Shown here piece by piece: positions 19,318-28,688 of a stretch of 36,185 nucleotides of DNA (position 1 is its first letter; each line of letters starts with the position of its first letter). A program made the translations under genes and the position numbers. Location: assembly GCA_025449805.1 (NCBI GenBank), contig JANWIR010000091.1, forward strand, positions 1 through 36,185, read 5' to 3'. The notes beneath the pieces were generated by a model, which saw only the letters and a list, made by a program, of their open reading frames with translations, ran no database searches and was not told the DNA's origin. Origin of the DNA: Acidimicrobiales bacterium (GTDB lineage Bacteria; Actinomycetota; Acidimicrobiia; Acidimicrobiales; RAAP-2).

Positions 19318-20138
19318 ACGCGAAGTTCGCCCCCGAAGAAGGTCCGCGCCAGTCCCGCAATTTCGACGTTTCGCTCAAAGAGCCGCGCGTGCATCACGCC
19401 GCCTCGCGCGCTGGCCTGACGAACCGAGAGCGTGGGTGAACCCGTACGCTCCATCCACCACGGCGCGAGCGCGCACATCGCGCTGCCGGTGACGTGGTCC
19501 TCACCGAGGCCGAGGCGTGGGGCAAAGACGCGGATCGAGACGTCGACCCCCGGTCCGCCCTCGCAGACCGCGACGACGAGCGATCCGGGCACGAAGAAGA
19601 GGTCAATGGGGTTGATCGACAGTCCGCAGAGCGTCTCGTAGTCCTCGACGACCGCGATGACGCTCTGCGCCCCGGCCTGGAAGACCTCGCGGACCTCACC
19701 GAGCGCGCCGCCGAGCACCGTCGCGTCGATTGGTTCGACGTAACTGCGCGGCAGGTCCATGCCGAGGAGTCCGTCACGCAGGGCGCGTCCCGACAAGACA
19801 CCCGAGCGCGTTTGAAAGTAGAACTCGCTCGTCGGCACGGCCAATTCACGCGCCAACACGTGGATCGTCGCCAGCGTCGCGTGCCCGCAGAGATCGACCT
19901 CAGTGGTCGGCGTGAACCACCGTAATGACCACTGGTCACCGACGCGGCGAACAAACGCGGTCTCCGAAACGCCCATCTCGTGGGCGATCTGTTGGAGTTC
20001 GTCGTCCGGTAACGGTCGCTCGAGGAGGATGACCACAGCGGGATTGCCGTGCTCGTGATCACCAATAAACGCGTCGACCCACCACAGGCGCGGGCCATAG
20101 GTCAAGTCGACGGAATCCACCAGAAGAGATTGCCACAC
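19314..20138 (-). CDS. PhzF family isomerase
   Basis: VDAFIGDHEHGNPAVVILLERPLPDDELQQIAHEMGVSETAFV, RWFTPTTEVDLCGHATLA, GLGEDHVTGSAMCALAPWW. Confidence 0.92.
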   Translation of the reverse strand: MWQSLLVDSVDLTYGPRLWWVDAFIGDHEHGNPAVVILLERPLPDDELQQIAHEMGVSETAFVRRVGDQWSLRWFTPTTEVDLCGHATLATIHVLARELAVPTSEFYFQTRSGVLSGRALRDGLLGMDLPRSYVEPIDATVLGGALGEVREVFQAGAQSVIAVVEDYETLCGLSINPIDLFFVPGSLVVAVCEGGPGVDVSIRVFAPRLGLGEDHVTGSAMCALAPWWMERTGSPTLSVRQASARGGVMHARLFERNVEIAGLARTFFGGELRV

Positions 20139-20167
20139 CGCTCGCCCATCCTCGGTAGCCTGTCTCG

Positions 20168-20968
20168 GTGCGCGTGGCGACTCTCAATCTCCACGCCGGC
20201 GTCGACGGGTGGGGTCGACCCACGCGGGCTCTCGAACACGCCCTCGACCTCAACGCGGACGTGTTAATCGTGCCCGAGCTCTGGCGTGGCGACCACGACC
20301 AGGATCTCTTCGACGAACTGCGCCAGCGCGGTGGCTACGAGGGCGTCTTCGCGCCCCTCGCCCGCGCCGAACGCAATACCTCGGGACACTCCGGCCGGCG
20401 CTGGCAACCGGTCTTGGCGCACCTCAGCGGCGAACGGGGTCTGTTCTTCCAAGAGCACCGAAGTCTGAGCGGCGCGCAGCGTCGCACCCGTGCGGCGGCG
20501 ACCAACCTCGAGCCCGGCCAGTGGGGACTCGGCGTCGTGACGCGCCTGCCGATCGAGGAGACTCGCGTCTTTGCCCTAGGACGTCTGCGTCGTGAGCGCG
20601 TTACCCGCGCCCTGGTACTCGCGCGCCTGACGGCGACGAACGGCTCGTTTTGGGTCGCCGGTGTCCACGGTGCGCACCTCAGTCACGGCTCGCGCCATCA
20701 GTACCGGGTGATTGGGCGCTACCTCGACGCTCTCGACCCACCCCTACCTACTCTGCTGGGTGGTGACTTCAACGCCTGGGGTCCAGTCCTGCGCGTCCTC
20801 TTGCCGGGTTGGCACGCCCTCGTGCGCGCGCGTACCTGGCCGGCGCGTCGACCGCACTCTCAAATCGACCACCTCTTCGTGCGCGGTGACTGGCGGGTCA
20901 CGGGAGGCTTCGCCCAAGACGTCGGCAGTGATCACCGAGCGTTGGTGGCGGAGATCGAACTGGCCTAG
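20168..20968 (+). CDS. Endonuclease/exonuclease/phosphatase family protein
   Basis: RVATLNLHAG, VPELW, GVHGAHLSHGSRHQY, LLGGDFNAWG, SQIDHLFVRGDW, GSDHRALVAEI. Confidence 0.88.
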   Translation: MRVATLNLHAGVDGWGRPTRALEHALDLNADVLIVPELWRGDHDQDLFDELRQRGGYEGVFAPLARAERNTSGHSGRRWQPVLAHLSGERGLFFQEHRSLSGAQRRTRAAATNLEPGQWGLGVVTRLPIEETRVFALGRLRRERVTRALVLARLTATNGSFWVAGVHGAHLSHGSRHQYRVIGRYLDALDPPLPTLLGGDFNAWGPVLRVLLPGWHALVRARTWPARRPHSQIDHLFVRGDWRVTGGFAQDVGSDHRALVAEIELA

Positions 20969-22218
20969 TCGATCTCTTGGCCCGCGGTCTCGGGTAATCG
21001 CCGCATCAACAACAAGAGCGGCAACGTCGGTAGAAACGTCACCAACGCCGGGATGCGCAGCGACGTCACGGCGCTCGCCGACACGGTGTCGGCTACCCAG
21101 CCAAAGAAGAAGAGCCCGCTCGTGGCGCCCACGACACCCGCCATCACGACCCATCCACTCGTCGTCGCGCGCATGCGGTGCGGGAAGATTTCGGTACTTA
21201 GGGCCGCCGCGGCCGGCGCCAGTAGTCCGGCGGCGAAGACTCCCGCCATGTAGCCCACGATGAACGACGAGCGACCCCCGCTGTAGGCGAGGCAGGCCGT
21301 GAAGGTGCTCGCGACGGCCCCGAGAACCACCGTCGCGCGACGGCCCACTCGGCCCGAGAGCGCCCGACTCGTGAGTAGTCCCCCAAGTCCGGTGAGCGCA
21401 CTGAGCGCCACGACGGTGGCGACGACGTGGGGGGCTAGGCGTAACACTCCTTCGCCGTAAACGAAGGCGAAGCCATTAGCGGGTCCCGAAATGGCGCCGA
21501 CACCAAAGGAGATCGCCGCAACCGCGTAGAGCCGCGGACGCCACTCACGGTGCACGGCGCCCACCCGCGTCAAGAGCAACTCGTCGCGGCGGTGCGTCGG
21601 CTCGGGCAACGACGTCGTCAAACGTGGCAACACCACCAGTGGCACGAGCGCGAGGGCGAAGAGCCACCGAAAAGAGGTCGATCCCCGGATGAAACCGTGG
21701 AGCACCGCCGACAGACCCGCGCCCGATCCGGCGCCGGCCGCGATGATCACCAGACGATGAATGCGTCGCGACGTGGACGACAACTCGACAGTGACGACTT
21801 GGGTCAAGGTCGACGTCGCTGAAAGCAGGGGTCGCGCCAGGGCGAAGCAGGCCACGAAGAACCAGTAGGAAGGACTCAGTGAAGCCAACGCCGTGATCAG
21901 CAGGCCCGCCCAAAGAGTTCGTCGCAACACCACGACGCGACCCAATCGGTCGGCCAACGCGGCGAGTGGCAGCGACGCGAGGCTGGCCAGTCGCAGCACG
22001 GCGAGTCCGACGCCCAAGATTGATCCCGACAGACCGACGACGCTCTGGAGCGTCTTCGCGCTGGTGTGATGTCCGAAATGGTGGGCCACGTCGTTGAGCG
22101 AAGCCACCGCGCCAAACTGCGCGAAGCCCGACGCCATCGCGATGAAGAACAGCACCCACGTGACGCGCGTGACGCGCGTCGCTGCGCTTGGCTCAACCAA
22201 GTTGCACGCTCTCATCAA
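20965..22218 (-). CDS. MFS transporter
   Basis: Twelve-helix-like hydrophobic pattern, LAALADRLGRVVVLR between helices; start approximate. Confidence 0.85.
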   Translation of the reverse strand: MMRACNLVEPSAATRVTRVTWVLFFIAMASGFAQFGAVASLNDVAHHFGHHTSAKTLQSVVGLSGSILGVGLAVLRLASLASLPLAALADRLGRVVVLRRTLWAGLLITALASLSPSYWFFVACFALARPLLSATSTLTQVVTVELSSTSRRIHRLVIIAAGAGSGAGLSAVLHGFIRGSTSFRWLFALALVPLVVLPRLTTSLPEPTHRRDELLLTRVGAVHREWRPRLYAVAAISFGVGAISGPANGFAFVYGEGVLRLAPHVVATVVALSALTGLGGLLTSRALSGRVGRRATVVLGAVASTFTACLAYSGGRSSFIVGYMAGVFAAGLLAPAAAALSTEIFPHRMRATTSGWVVMAGVVGATSGLFFFGWVADTVSASAVTSLRIPALVTFLPTLPLLLLMRRLPETAGQEID

Positions 22219-23287
22219 CCATGACGAGCGTCTTACCGTGGTTGCCGCCGCTGAAGAGCAGATTCAGCGCGTCGGGTGCGCTCGCCAGCCCCTCGACCAC
22301 GTGTTCGCGGTGACGGAGAGTACCCGCGTGGACCATGGTGGCGAGCTCGATCTGCGCCTCGAGGAATCGCGACGCGAAATCGAGAATGATGAACCCCTCC
22401 ATGCGACCGCGCCGCACGATGAGCATCGAGGAGTTCCGAAGCCCGCCACGCTCGCCGACCTCGTTGTACTGCGAGATTGCGCCACACAGCACCACGCGCC
22501 CGTGCATCGCGAGACTGCCGAGGACCGCGTCGAGGACGTCGCCGCCGACGTTATCGAAGTAGAGGTCGACGCCCTTGGGGGCCACCTCGTGCAGACGTCG
22601 CGCGAGATTTCCCTCGCGGTAATCGAGGCACGCGTCGAATCCGTAGTACTCGACAACTTCCGCGCACTTCTCGGGCCCCCCGGCGACCCCGATGACCTTG
22701 CTCGCACCGCGCGCTTTGGCAATCTGGCCGACCACCGACCCGGTCGCGCCGGCCGCGCCCGAGACCACCACGACGTCGCCCTCCTTGAGCTGACCGATTT
22801 CGAGCAGGCCGAAGTAGGCCGTGACGCCCGTCACGCCCAACACGTTCATCACCGTCGCGAGGTCGAGTCCCATACCCGTGGGTAGAACCGAAAAGGAATT
22901 GTCCGCGGTCGCGAGGACCCACTCCTGCCAACCCGTCATGCCAAACACGACGTCGCCAATTTGGTACCGCTCGCTACGACTGTCGACGACGATGCCCGTG
23001 CCACTCCCGCGCACCACTTCGCCAATCGCAATCGGGGGCAGGTAACCCGGCGCGTCGTTCATCCAGGTGCGAATCGTTGGGTCAATCGAGAGCATCGCTA
23101 CCTTGATCAGCGCCTCGCCGTCGCCACAGGTCGGCCGCGGCGTGCTCACCAGCGTGGTGGTTGACGCGTCAATGAGTCCCGCCGGTCGCTGCGCCAAAAG
23201 AATCTGCTGATTGTCCACGTTCGCCCCAGTCTCGTACCGCAACCCTAATGGGGTCATTGGTCCCCCTCGAAGTGACGCGTTGACCAC
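22193..23287 (-). CDS. NADP-dependent oxidoreductase, MDR/CurA-like
   Basis: NQQILLAQRPAGLIDAS, MLSIDPTIRTWMNDAPGYLPPIAIGEVVRG, VVVSGAAGATGSVVGQIAKARGASKVIGVAGGPEKC, VDLYFDNVGGDVLDAVL; true start may be an internal Met/Val. Confidence 0.9.
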   Translation of the reverse strand: MVNASLRGGPMTPLGLRYETGANVDNQQILLAQRPAGLIDASTTTLVSTPRPTCGDGEALIKVAMLSIDPTIRTWMNDAPGYLPPIAIGEVVRGSGTGIVVDSRSERYQIGDVVFGMTGWQEWVLATADNSFSVLPTGMGLDLATVMNVLGVTGVTAYFGLLEIGQLKEGDVVVVSGAAGATGSVVGQIAKARGASKVIGVAGGPEKCAEVVEYYGFDACLDYREGNLARRLHEVAPKGVDLYFDNVGGDVLDAVLGSLAMHGRVVLCGAISQYNEVGERGGLRNSSMLIVRRGRMEGFIILDFASRFLEAQIELATMVHAGTLRHREHVVEGLASAPDALNLLFSGGNHGKTLVMVDESVQLG

Positions 23288-23331
23288 CCGCCGGTGCGCC
23301 TGCTAGAGAAGTGAACAACGAAAGGAGTCAC

Positions 23332-23511
23332 GTGGCGCGTCGCCGGAGTCTTCGCAGTGAGTTGTACCGCGACGCGCGGTTACTGGGCGATCTCCAGGCC
23401 GCGAGCCACGGGCCGGGCGCCTACGCCACGCGCTACGTCCGTCGCAAGGTCTACGCCCGGACGAACACCTTTACGCATTCAATTCTTCGCTCCATCAACC
23501 TGTCGAAATAG
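23332..23511 (+). CDS. Small basic conserved protein of unknown function (59 aa)
   Basis: AAAGGAG Shine-Dalgarno 8 bp upstream of GTG 23332; VARRRSLRSELYRDARLLGDLQAASHGPGAYATRYVRRKVYARTN resembles a short hypothetical family widespread in Actinobacteria. Confidence 0.7.
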   Translation: MARRRSLRSELYRDARLLGDLQAASHGPGAYATRYVRRKVYARTNTFTHSILRSINLSK

Positions 23512-23530
23512 TTCCTGCCGTAACGACGAA

Positions 23531-23568
23531 CGGCGCGTCCGAGGAGCAAAAACCCCTCGGACGCGCCG
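23531..23568. terminator. Bidirectional hairpin between converging genes
   Basis: Perfect 14-bp stem cggcgcgtccgagg / cctcggacgcgccg, 10-nt loop; no U-tract on either side. Confidence 0.75.
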
Positions 23569-23585
23569 CGTCAAGTACAACGTCG

Positions 23586-24926
23586 TTACTTCAGCCAGGC
23601 CGGAATCGAGGGTGCAACGGCCTTGGTGTTCACGACGGGGCCCGAGCCCGAGTCCGTCGTGTAGACCTGACCGTTGAGCGCGGTCGTCGCCGAGGCACTG
23701 GTCACGGTGACGAGGTAACCGCCACTGAGACCCTGGTGGTTCGTTGGCGTGTACGTAAGTGGCGTGAGTGCCGGCGTCTGCTTCAAGGTGAGGTGCGTCA
23801 GCGTCTTTAAGAAGCTCGCGCGCGTCACGTTCTTACCGGTCGCCTTCAGCGTTTCCACGAACGCGACGGCAAATCCGATGCCGTAGGCCATGTTGCCCGT
23901 AATGGGTGAGGTAGCCGTGAAGTTCGGGAAGTCCGTCTTGTCCGCCAGCAGCACCTTGCGGTCCCACGCGTTCCACGCGTTCTTCGACGTCGAGGCGGGC
24001 AGGTAGCTGAAACTCACGGCGCCGATTTCAGGGTCAGGAATCGGGAGGCTCGCGAAGGGTGCGTCCACGGTGACCGGGTCCGAACCGACACTGGAGATGA
24101 TCCAGTGCGGCGAGTAGCCCATCTTGAGCGCAGCGCCGAGCGTCGCGTCCGTGGCACCGGGAATCGTGTCGAGCACGACCACGGTGCACTTGTCACTCTG
24201 GAAACGCGCGACGTAGGGCGCGATCGAGGCACCTTGGGTGACGACCAACGCACCGACGCTGTAGAGCTGCTCGTCGATTGGTGTGACACCACCGGCTACG
24301 AGGCCCGCAAGGCCGTCCGCACCGAAGTCATCGCCCTGTCCGAGGTAGCAGACGTTGTCCTTGGGGTACGTCGCCGCAATGTACTTCGCGAAGATCTTGC
24401 CTTCCTCGTTGTACGAGGACTGCCATCCAAAGAGGCCCGGGTACTTCGTCGGGTTGTTCCAGTCACGCGAACCGGAGTTCACGTACAACTGAGGCACGTG
24501 GTTCGCGTTCAGCAGTGTGCGCACCGAGTCCTGCGTCGGCGTACCGAGCGAGCCCACGGTCGCGAAGATTCCCGCCGACAAGAGCGCGCGCGTCTGGGTG
24601 GCTGTGTTGGGTGTACCCGTGCAGCCAAAGCCCGGCGTGCCGTAGCAGTCGTCCTTACGGAGGTACTTGATCTTTCGACCGTTTACGCCGCCTTTGCTAT
24701 TGACGTAATTGAAGACAGCGTTCGCCGCCTTCGACACGTCGCTATAGCCCGACGACGCGATACCGGTCAGTGGCACGGTCGCGCCGATGGTGATCTGCTT
24801 GGCGGTCACGCCCGGCGTCTTAGGTGAGGCACCCGCGAGCCCCGACGTACCGAACGTCATGACCCCCGCGCACAACATCATCGCGACACCGGCGCTTAGC
24901 CGACGACTTGATTTCTTTTGACTCAC
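23586..24926 (-). CDS. Branched-chain amino-acid-type ABC transporter substrate-binding protein
   Basis: Signal peptide, ITIGATVPLTGIASSGYSDVSKAANAVFNYVNSKGGVNGRKIKYLRKDDCY (Peripla_BP_6). Confidence 0.9.
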   Translation of the reverse strand: MSQKKSSRRLSAGVAMMLCAGVMTFGTSGLAGASPKTPGVTAKQITIGATVPLTGIASSGYSDVSKAANAVFNYVNSKGGVNGRKIKYLRKDDCYGTPGFGCTGTPNTATQTRALLSAGIFATVGSLGTPTQDSVRTLLNANHVPQLYVNSGSRDWNNPTKYPGLFGWQSSYNEEGKIFAKYIAATYPKDNVCYLGQGDDFGADGLAGLVAGGVTPIDEQLYSVGALVVTQGASIAPYVARFQSDKCTVVVLDTIPGATDATLGAALKMGYSPHWIISSVGSDPVTVDAPFASLPIPDPEIGAVSFSYLPASTSKNAWNAWDRKVLLADKTDFPNFTATSPITGNMAYGIGFAVAFVETLKATGKNVTRASFLKTLTHLTLKQTPALTPLTYTPTNHQGLSGGYLVTVTSASATTALNGQVYTTDSGSGPVVNTKAVAPSIPAWLK

Positions 24927-24967
24927 TTAATTTTCCCCCTGGAATATTGGAACTGCTCTGGTACCGC

Positions 24968-26203
24968 TCACGCCTCAGCGTAGGTCTCCTTAGGTGGTGA
25001 CGCAACGTCGCCCCTCTTCGACGCGCGTTGGCGACGCAACGTGTAGTACACGCCCGCCACGCCACGCGGCGCGAGCATCATCGTCACGATGAGTAGCCCA
25101 CCGAAGATGATGCCGTTGAGTTGACTGGCAAAGTTGCCCTGAGGATTTAGACCGGTCTGGTTCGTGATCCAGTTGATGACGTTGGTGGAGTAGGCGTAAA
25201 CGAGCCCACCGATCAACGCCCCCGGAATAGTGCCGATGCCGCCAATCACGATGACCGAGAGAATAACGATAGAGAGCGCGAACGAGTAGGTCGCGGGCGT
25301 CACCGAATTATTGAGGAAGGTCCATAGCGCCCCACCGAGTGCGGCGTACGCCGAGGAGATCACGAAGGCCAACACGCGCGTCCGGTTTAGATTGACGCCC
25401 ACCAGTTCGGCCGCTACCTCGTTGTCGCGCACCAAGCGCATGGCGCGACCCACACGACTCGAAAAGAGATTCGCCATGAAAAAGAACGCGACGCCGGCCG
25501 CGACGATGGTGATATCGGTCAACCACAGAGTGCTTGACGTCAACGACGACGTGCCGTGCACGAAGAGGGCATTTAACCAGTGCGGAGGGTTGGCGGCGTT
25601 CGGGAGTTGGAGACCACCGTCACCACCGGTCCAGGAGTTGAAGTAGGTCAAGATTGCGGGAAACGCGACGGCGAAGGCGAGCGTCATGCCCGCCAGATAC
25701 GGTCCGCGTAGACGCGTGGCGGGTAGACCGAGCAAGAAACCCACGAGGGCGCCGGCGACGACCGACAGCAGAAGCGTCACCGCGATGGGGGTCGTGGCGT
25801 GATGGTTCGACCAGATGGCCATCGTGAACGCGCCCACGCCCATAAAAGCGCCGTTACCGATCGACACCTGACCCGAGACGCCGGTAAGGAATGAAAGCCC
25901 CACCAACGTCACGGCCATGGCGGCGCCCGTGGCCAAATTGAAGTCCGTCGTCGATGAGAAGAAGAAGGTCGCCACCAGCGTCACCGAAACGACCATGGTC
26001 GAGGTGGCCGCCCGAGTCAGGACCGGGCGCGCGCGTCGCAGTTCCGAAGGAAGAAGGATCAACGCGCTCGTAACCGTCAACATCATCAAGATTGCTAGGG
26101 CGACGCCGTCACGAACGCTGGGAGTGACGAGTAAGGAGAGCACCGCGACGGCGATCACGATACCCGCCGCGCTGAGACCTCGTGGTGAGCGTTGACGGTT
26201 CAT
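24968..26203 (-). CDS. Branched-chain amino-acid ABC transporter permease (LivM-like)
   Basis: GQVSIGNGAFMGVGAF, LRGPYLAGMTLAFAVAFP, RVGRAMRLVRDNEVAAELVGVNL, IGGIGTIPGALIGGLV. Confidence 0.92.
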   Translation of the reverse strand: MNRQRSPRGLSAAGIVIAVAVLSLLVTPSVRDGVALAILMMLTVTSALILLPSELRRARPVLTRAATSTMVVSVTLVATFFFSSTTDFNLATGAAMAVTLVGLSFLTGVSGQVSIGNGAFMGVGAFTMAIWSNHHATTPIAVTLLLSVVAGALVGFLLGLPATRLRGPYLAGMTLAFAVAFPAILTYFNSWTGGDGGLQLPNAANPPHWLNALFVHGTSSLTSSTLWLTDITIVAAGVAFFFMANLFSSRVGRAMRLVRDNEVAAELVGVNLNRTRVLAFVISSAYAALGGALWTFLNNSVTPATYSFALSIVILSVIVIGGIGTIPGALIGGLVYAYSTNVINWITNQTGLNPQGNFASQLNGIIFGGLLIVTMMLAPRGVAGVYYTLRRQRASKRGDVASPPKETYAEA

Positions 26204-27102
26204 ACTCGCCTCGTTTTCACGGGACTGAAGACCCCATTGGGCCGGGCCATCAGTGAGACGATCAAGATGGCGAGGGCGACCAGAATGATGGCGTTGGAGT
26301 TCACGTAGTCACCCACAAACTGCAAAATGATGCCCATCACGATGCCCGCGACGATCGAACCCACGGGACTATCCAGTCCACCCACCGCCGCGGCAATAAA
26401 GCCGAAGGCGAAGATACCGTCCATCACCTGCGGCGTGAGGCCGGTGAAAAAGTTCGACGCCACCAAGATTGCGGTGATGGTCCCTACGCCGGTGGAGAGC
26501 GTCCAACCCAAAGTCAGCATGCGGTTGACGCGCACACCCAAGAGGCGCGAGACCTCCGGGGCCAGTGCCGACGCTCGCAGCTGCAGGCCGAGATTCGTGA
26601 AGCGAAAGAGTACGGCCACCGCCACCATGACGACGACGGCGGTGATGATCTGGTACAGCGAAAAGGCTGAAAGCGCGAACGGTTTGCCACTCAGATGAAA
26701 GTCGATGGGCGAAAACGGTGTCGTCAAACTGCGCGGCGTCGACGACCAGATGGCCGCGGCCACTGCTTCGAGCACGGTCAAAAAGCCCACCATCACCACT
26801 ACGGGGTTGATTTCTGGTTTGCCGTAGAGGGGGCGAACCAGGACGCGTTCGGTACCGGCACCAATAAGGAACCCCACGAGAACGGCGATGACCACGCAGA
26901 TCCAGTAGCCGAAGTAGTGCCCGAACGTGACCATGCCCACGTACGTCGCCAACATGGGCATCGCGCCTTGGGCGAAGTTCAAGATGCCCGTCGAACGCCA
27001 GACCAAGACGAGACTGAGGGCAACGAGGCCATAAATCACGCCGTTCGTTAAACCACCCAGTACGTCCGACGCGATCCTTGACGTGAGAAAAACGTCCATC
27101 AA
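26200..27102 (-). CDS. Branched-chain amino-acid ABC transporter permease (LivH-like)
   Basis: GLTNGVIYGLVALSLVLVWRSTGILNFAQGAMPMLATYV, GGLDSPVGSIVAGIVMGI. Confidence 0.92.
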   Translation of the reverse strand: MMDVFLTSRIASDVLGGLTNGVIYGLVALSLVLVWRSTGILNFAQGAMPMLATYVGMVTFGHYFGYWICVVIAVLVGFLIGAGTERVLVRPLYGKPEINPVVVMVGFLTVLEAVAAAIWSSTPRSLTTPFSPIDFHLSGKPFALSAFSLYQIITAVVVMVAVAVLFRFTNLGLQLRASALAPEVSRLLGVRVNRMLTLGWTLSTGVGTITAILVASNFFTGLTPQVMDGIFAFGFIAAAVGGLDSPVGSIVAGIVMGIILQFVGDYVNSNAIILVALAILIVSLMARPNGVFSPVKTRRV

Positions 27103-27806
27103 CGCACCATTCCAAGGTAGTACTGACGAAGCTTTTCATCCTCCGCGACCACGCTCGCGACGTCGTTCGCGACAACGTGTCCGACGTTCAAGACCACGGC
27201 GTGGTCCGCGATGCGCAAAGCCGACGAGGCGTTTTGCTCCACCAATATCACGGTGAGATTCTCGCTCGCGCATAATTCTTTGATGGTCGCCATGATCTGA
27301 GCCGTGATGAGTGGCGCCAAACCGAGCGACGGTTCATCCAGCAACAACACCGCGGGGTTGGCGATGAGGGCCCGGGCCATCGAAAGAATTTGACGCTCGC
27401 CACCCGAGAGTTGATCCGCGTGTTGACGGCGTCGTTCACCCAAAATGGGAAAGCGCTCGTACTGACTCGCGAGACTCTGTTTGGCGTCGACTTTGGCCGT
27501 CAGGGCACCGAGGCGAAGGTTTTCCTCGACCGTGAATTCGCCAATCACGCCGCGACCCTCGGGCACGTGCGCGATGCCCATACGGGCAATATCTTCGGTT
27601 TTCATGAGGGTCAGTTCGGCCCCGTCGTGCGTGATCGAGCCCGCCACGGGCGACTTCAGGCCACTGATCGTTCGAAGCAACGTTGTTTTCCCCGCGCCGT
27701 TCGCCCCGAGCACGGCGGTGATCGCGCTCGTGCGCGCCTCGAAGGTCACGTCGACGAGTGCCTTCACCGCGCCGTAGGCGACGGTCAAATCTTGGACCCG
27801 AATCAC
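27099..27806 (-). CDS. ABC transporter ATP-binding protein (LivF-like)
   Basis: LGANGAGKTTLLRTISGL, GIAHVPEGRGVIGEFTVEENL, LSGGERQILSMARALIANPAVLLLDEPSLGLAP. Confidence 0.93.
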   Translation of the reverse strand: MIRVQDLTVAYGAVKALVDVTFEARTSAITAVLGANGAGKTTLLRTISGLKSPVAGSITHDGAELTLMKTEDIARMGIAHVPEGRGVIGEFTVEENLRLGALTAKVDAKQSLASQYERFPILGERRRQHADQLSGGERQILSMARALIANPAVLLLDEPSLGLAPLITAQIMATIKELCASENLTVILVEQNASSALRIADHAVVLNVGHVVANDVASVVAEDEKLRQYYLGMVR

Positions 27807-28579
27807 TGCGCCACCCCTAGGTAGGCCGCGACGACGGCGTCATTGTTGCGAACCTCACCGGGCGTACCTTCGGCGATGACCTCGCCAAAGTTGAGGACAA
27901 CGAGTCGCTCCACGAGGGGCATGACGAATTCCATATTGTGCTCGACGAGCAACACGCCCATACTCGAACGAAGATCGAGAATCATTGCGGCGAACTCACT
28001 CAACTCTGCTTCGTCGAGGCCCGACGCCGGCTCATCGAGCATGAGCAATCGTGGTTCGCTCATCAGCGCCCGGGCCACGGAGACTTTCTTCGCGATGCCG
28101 TAGGGAATGGACGAAGGGAGCTCACTGGCCACGTCCGCCACCCCCAGTCGCGCCAAAACGTTCATCGCGTCGTCGCGCAAGCGTCGTTCGGCGCGGATTC
28201 CCCGAGGGGAGGCAACAAAACTATTCAGAAAGCCGCCGTCGGGACGCGTTTGACCACCCGCCATTACGTTTTCGAGCACGGTGCAGTGCGTAAAGAGACC
28301 CACACCTTGCAGCGTGCGCGCGATGCCGGCGCGCGAGAGTTGATTCGGACGCAAGTTGGATTTCTGAATTAAGGGATAGTGCACCGCCCCCGCCGTGGGC
28401 TTGACGAACCCGCAGGCAACGTTGAAGGCCGTTGTCTTGCCCGCACCGTTTGGTCCGATCAAGCCAACGATTTCACCCGTAGCCACACCGAAGGAAATGT
28501 CGTGTAAGGCGCGCAGGCCACCGAAGTCCACCGACACGCCCTCGAGCGCGAGGATTGGCTGTCCGGAACCGTCACTCAC
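27803..28579 (-). CDS. ABC transporter ATP-binding protein (LivG-like)
   Basis: VDFGGLRALHDISFGVATGEIVGLIGPNGAGKTTAFNVACGF, ARTLQGVGLF, ARALMSEPRLLMLDEPASGLDEAE. Confidence 0.92.
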   Translation of the reverse strand: MSDGSGQPILALEGVSVDFGGLRALHDISFGVATGEIVGLIGPNGAGKTTAFNVACGFVKPTAGAVHYPLIQKSNLRPNQLSRAGIARTLQGVGLFTHCTVLENVMAGGQTRPDGGFLNSFVASPRGIRAERRLRDDAMNVLARLGVADVASELPSSIPYGIAKKVSVARALMSEPRLLMLDEPASGLDEAELSEFAAMILDLRSSMGVLLVEHNMEFVMPLVERLVVLNFGEVIAEGTPGEVRNNDAVVAAYLGVAQ

Positions 28580-28688
28580 GGTGACGAAGATAGTGTTTTT
28601 AACGTCACCAAAAGTTCACGTGCCCAATCGCGGCGCGAGAGCGGTGGTCAACTGCGCGCCGTTGCCCGTTACCCGCACGAGTTCCGAC

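Noticed and set aside
22142-22190. Short gtgacgcgc tandem repeat near the MFS start
   Set aside because: Encodes VTRVTRV-like N-terminal residues; only about 2-3 units, not a meaningful repeat array.
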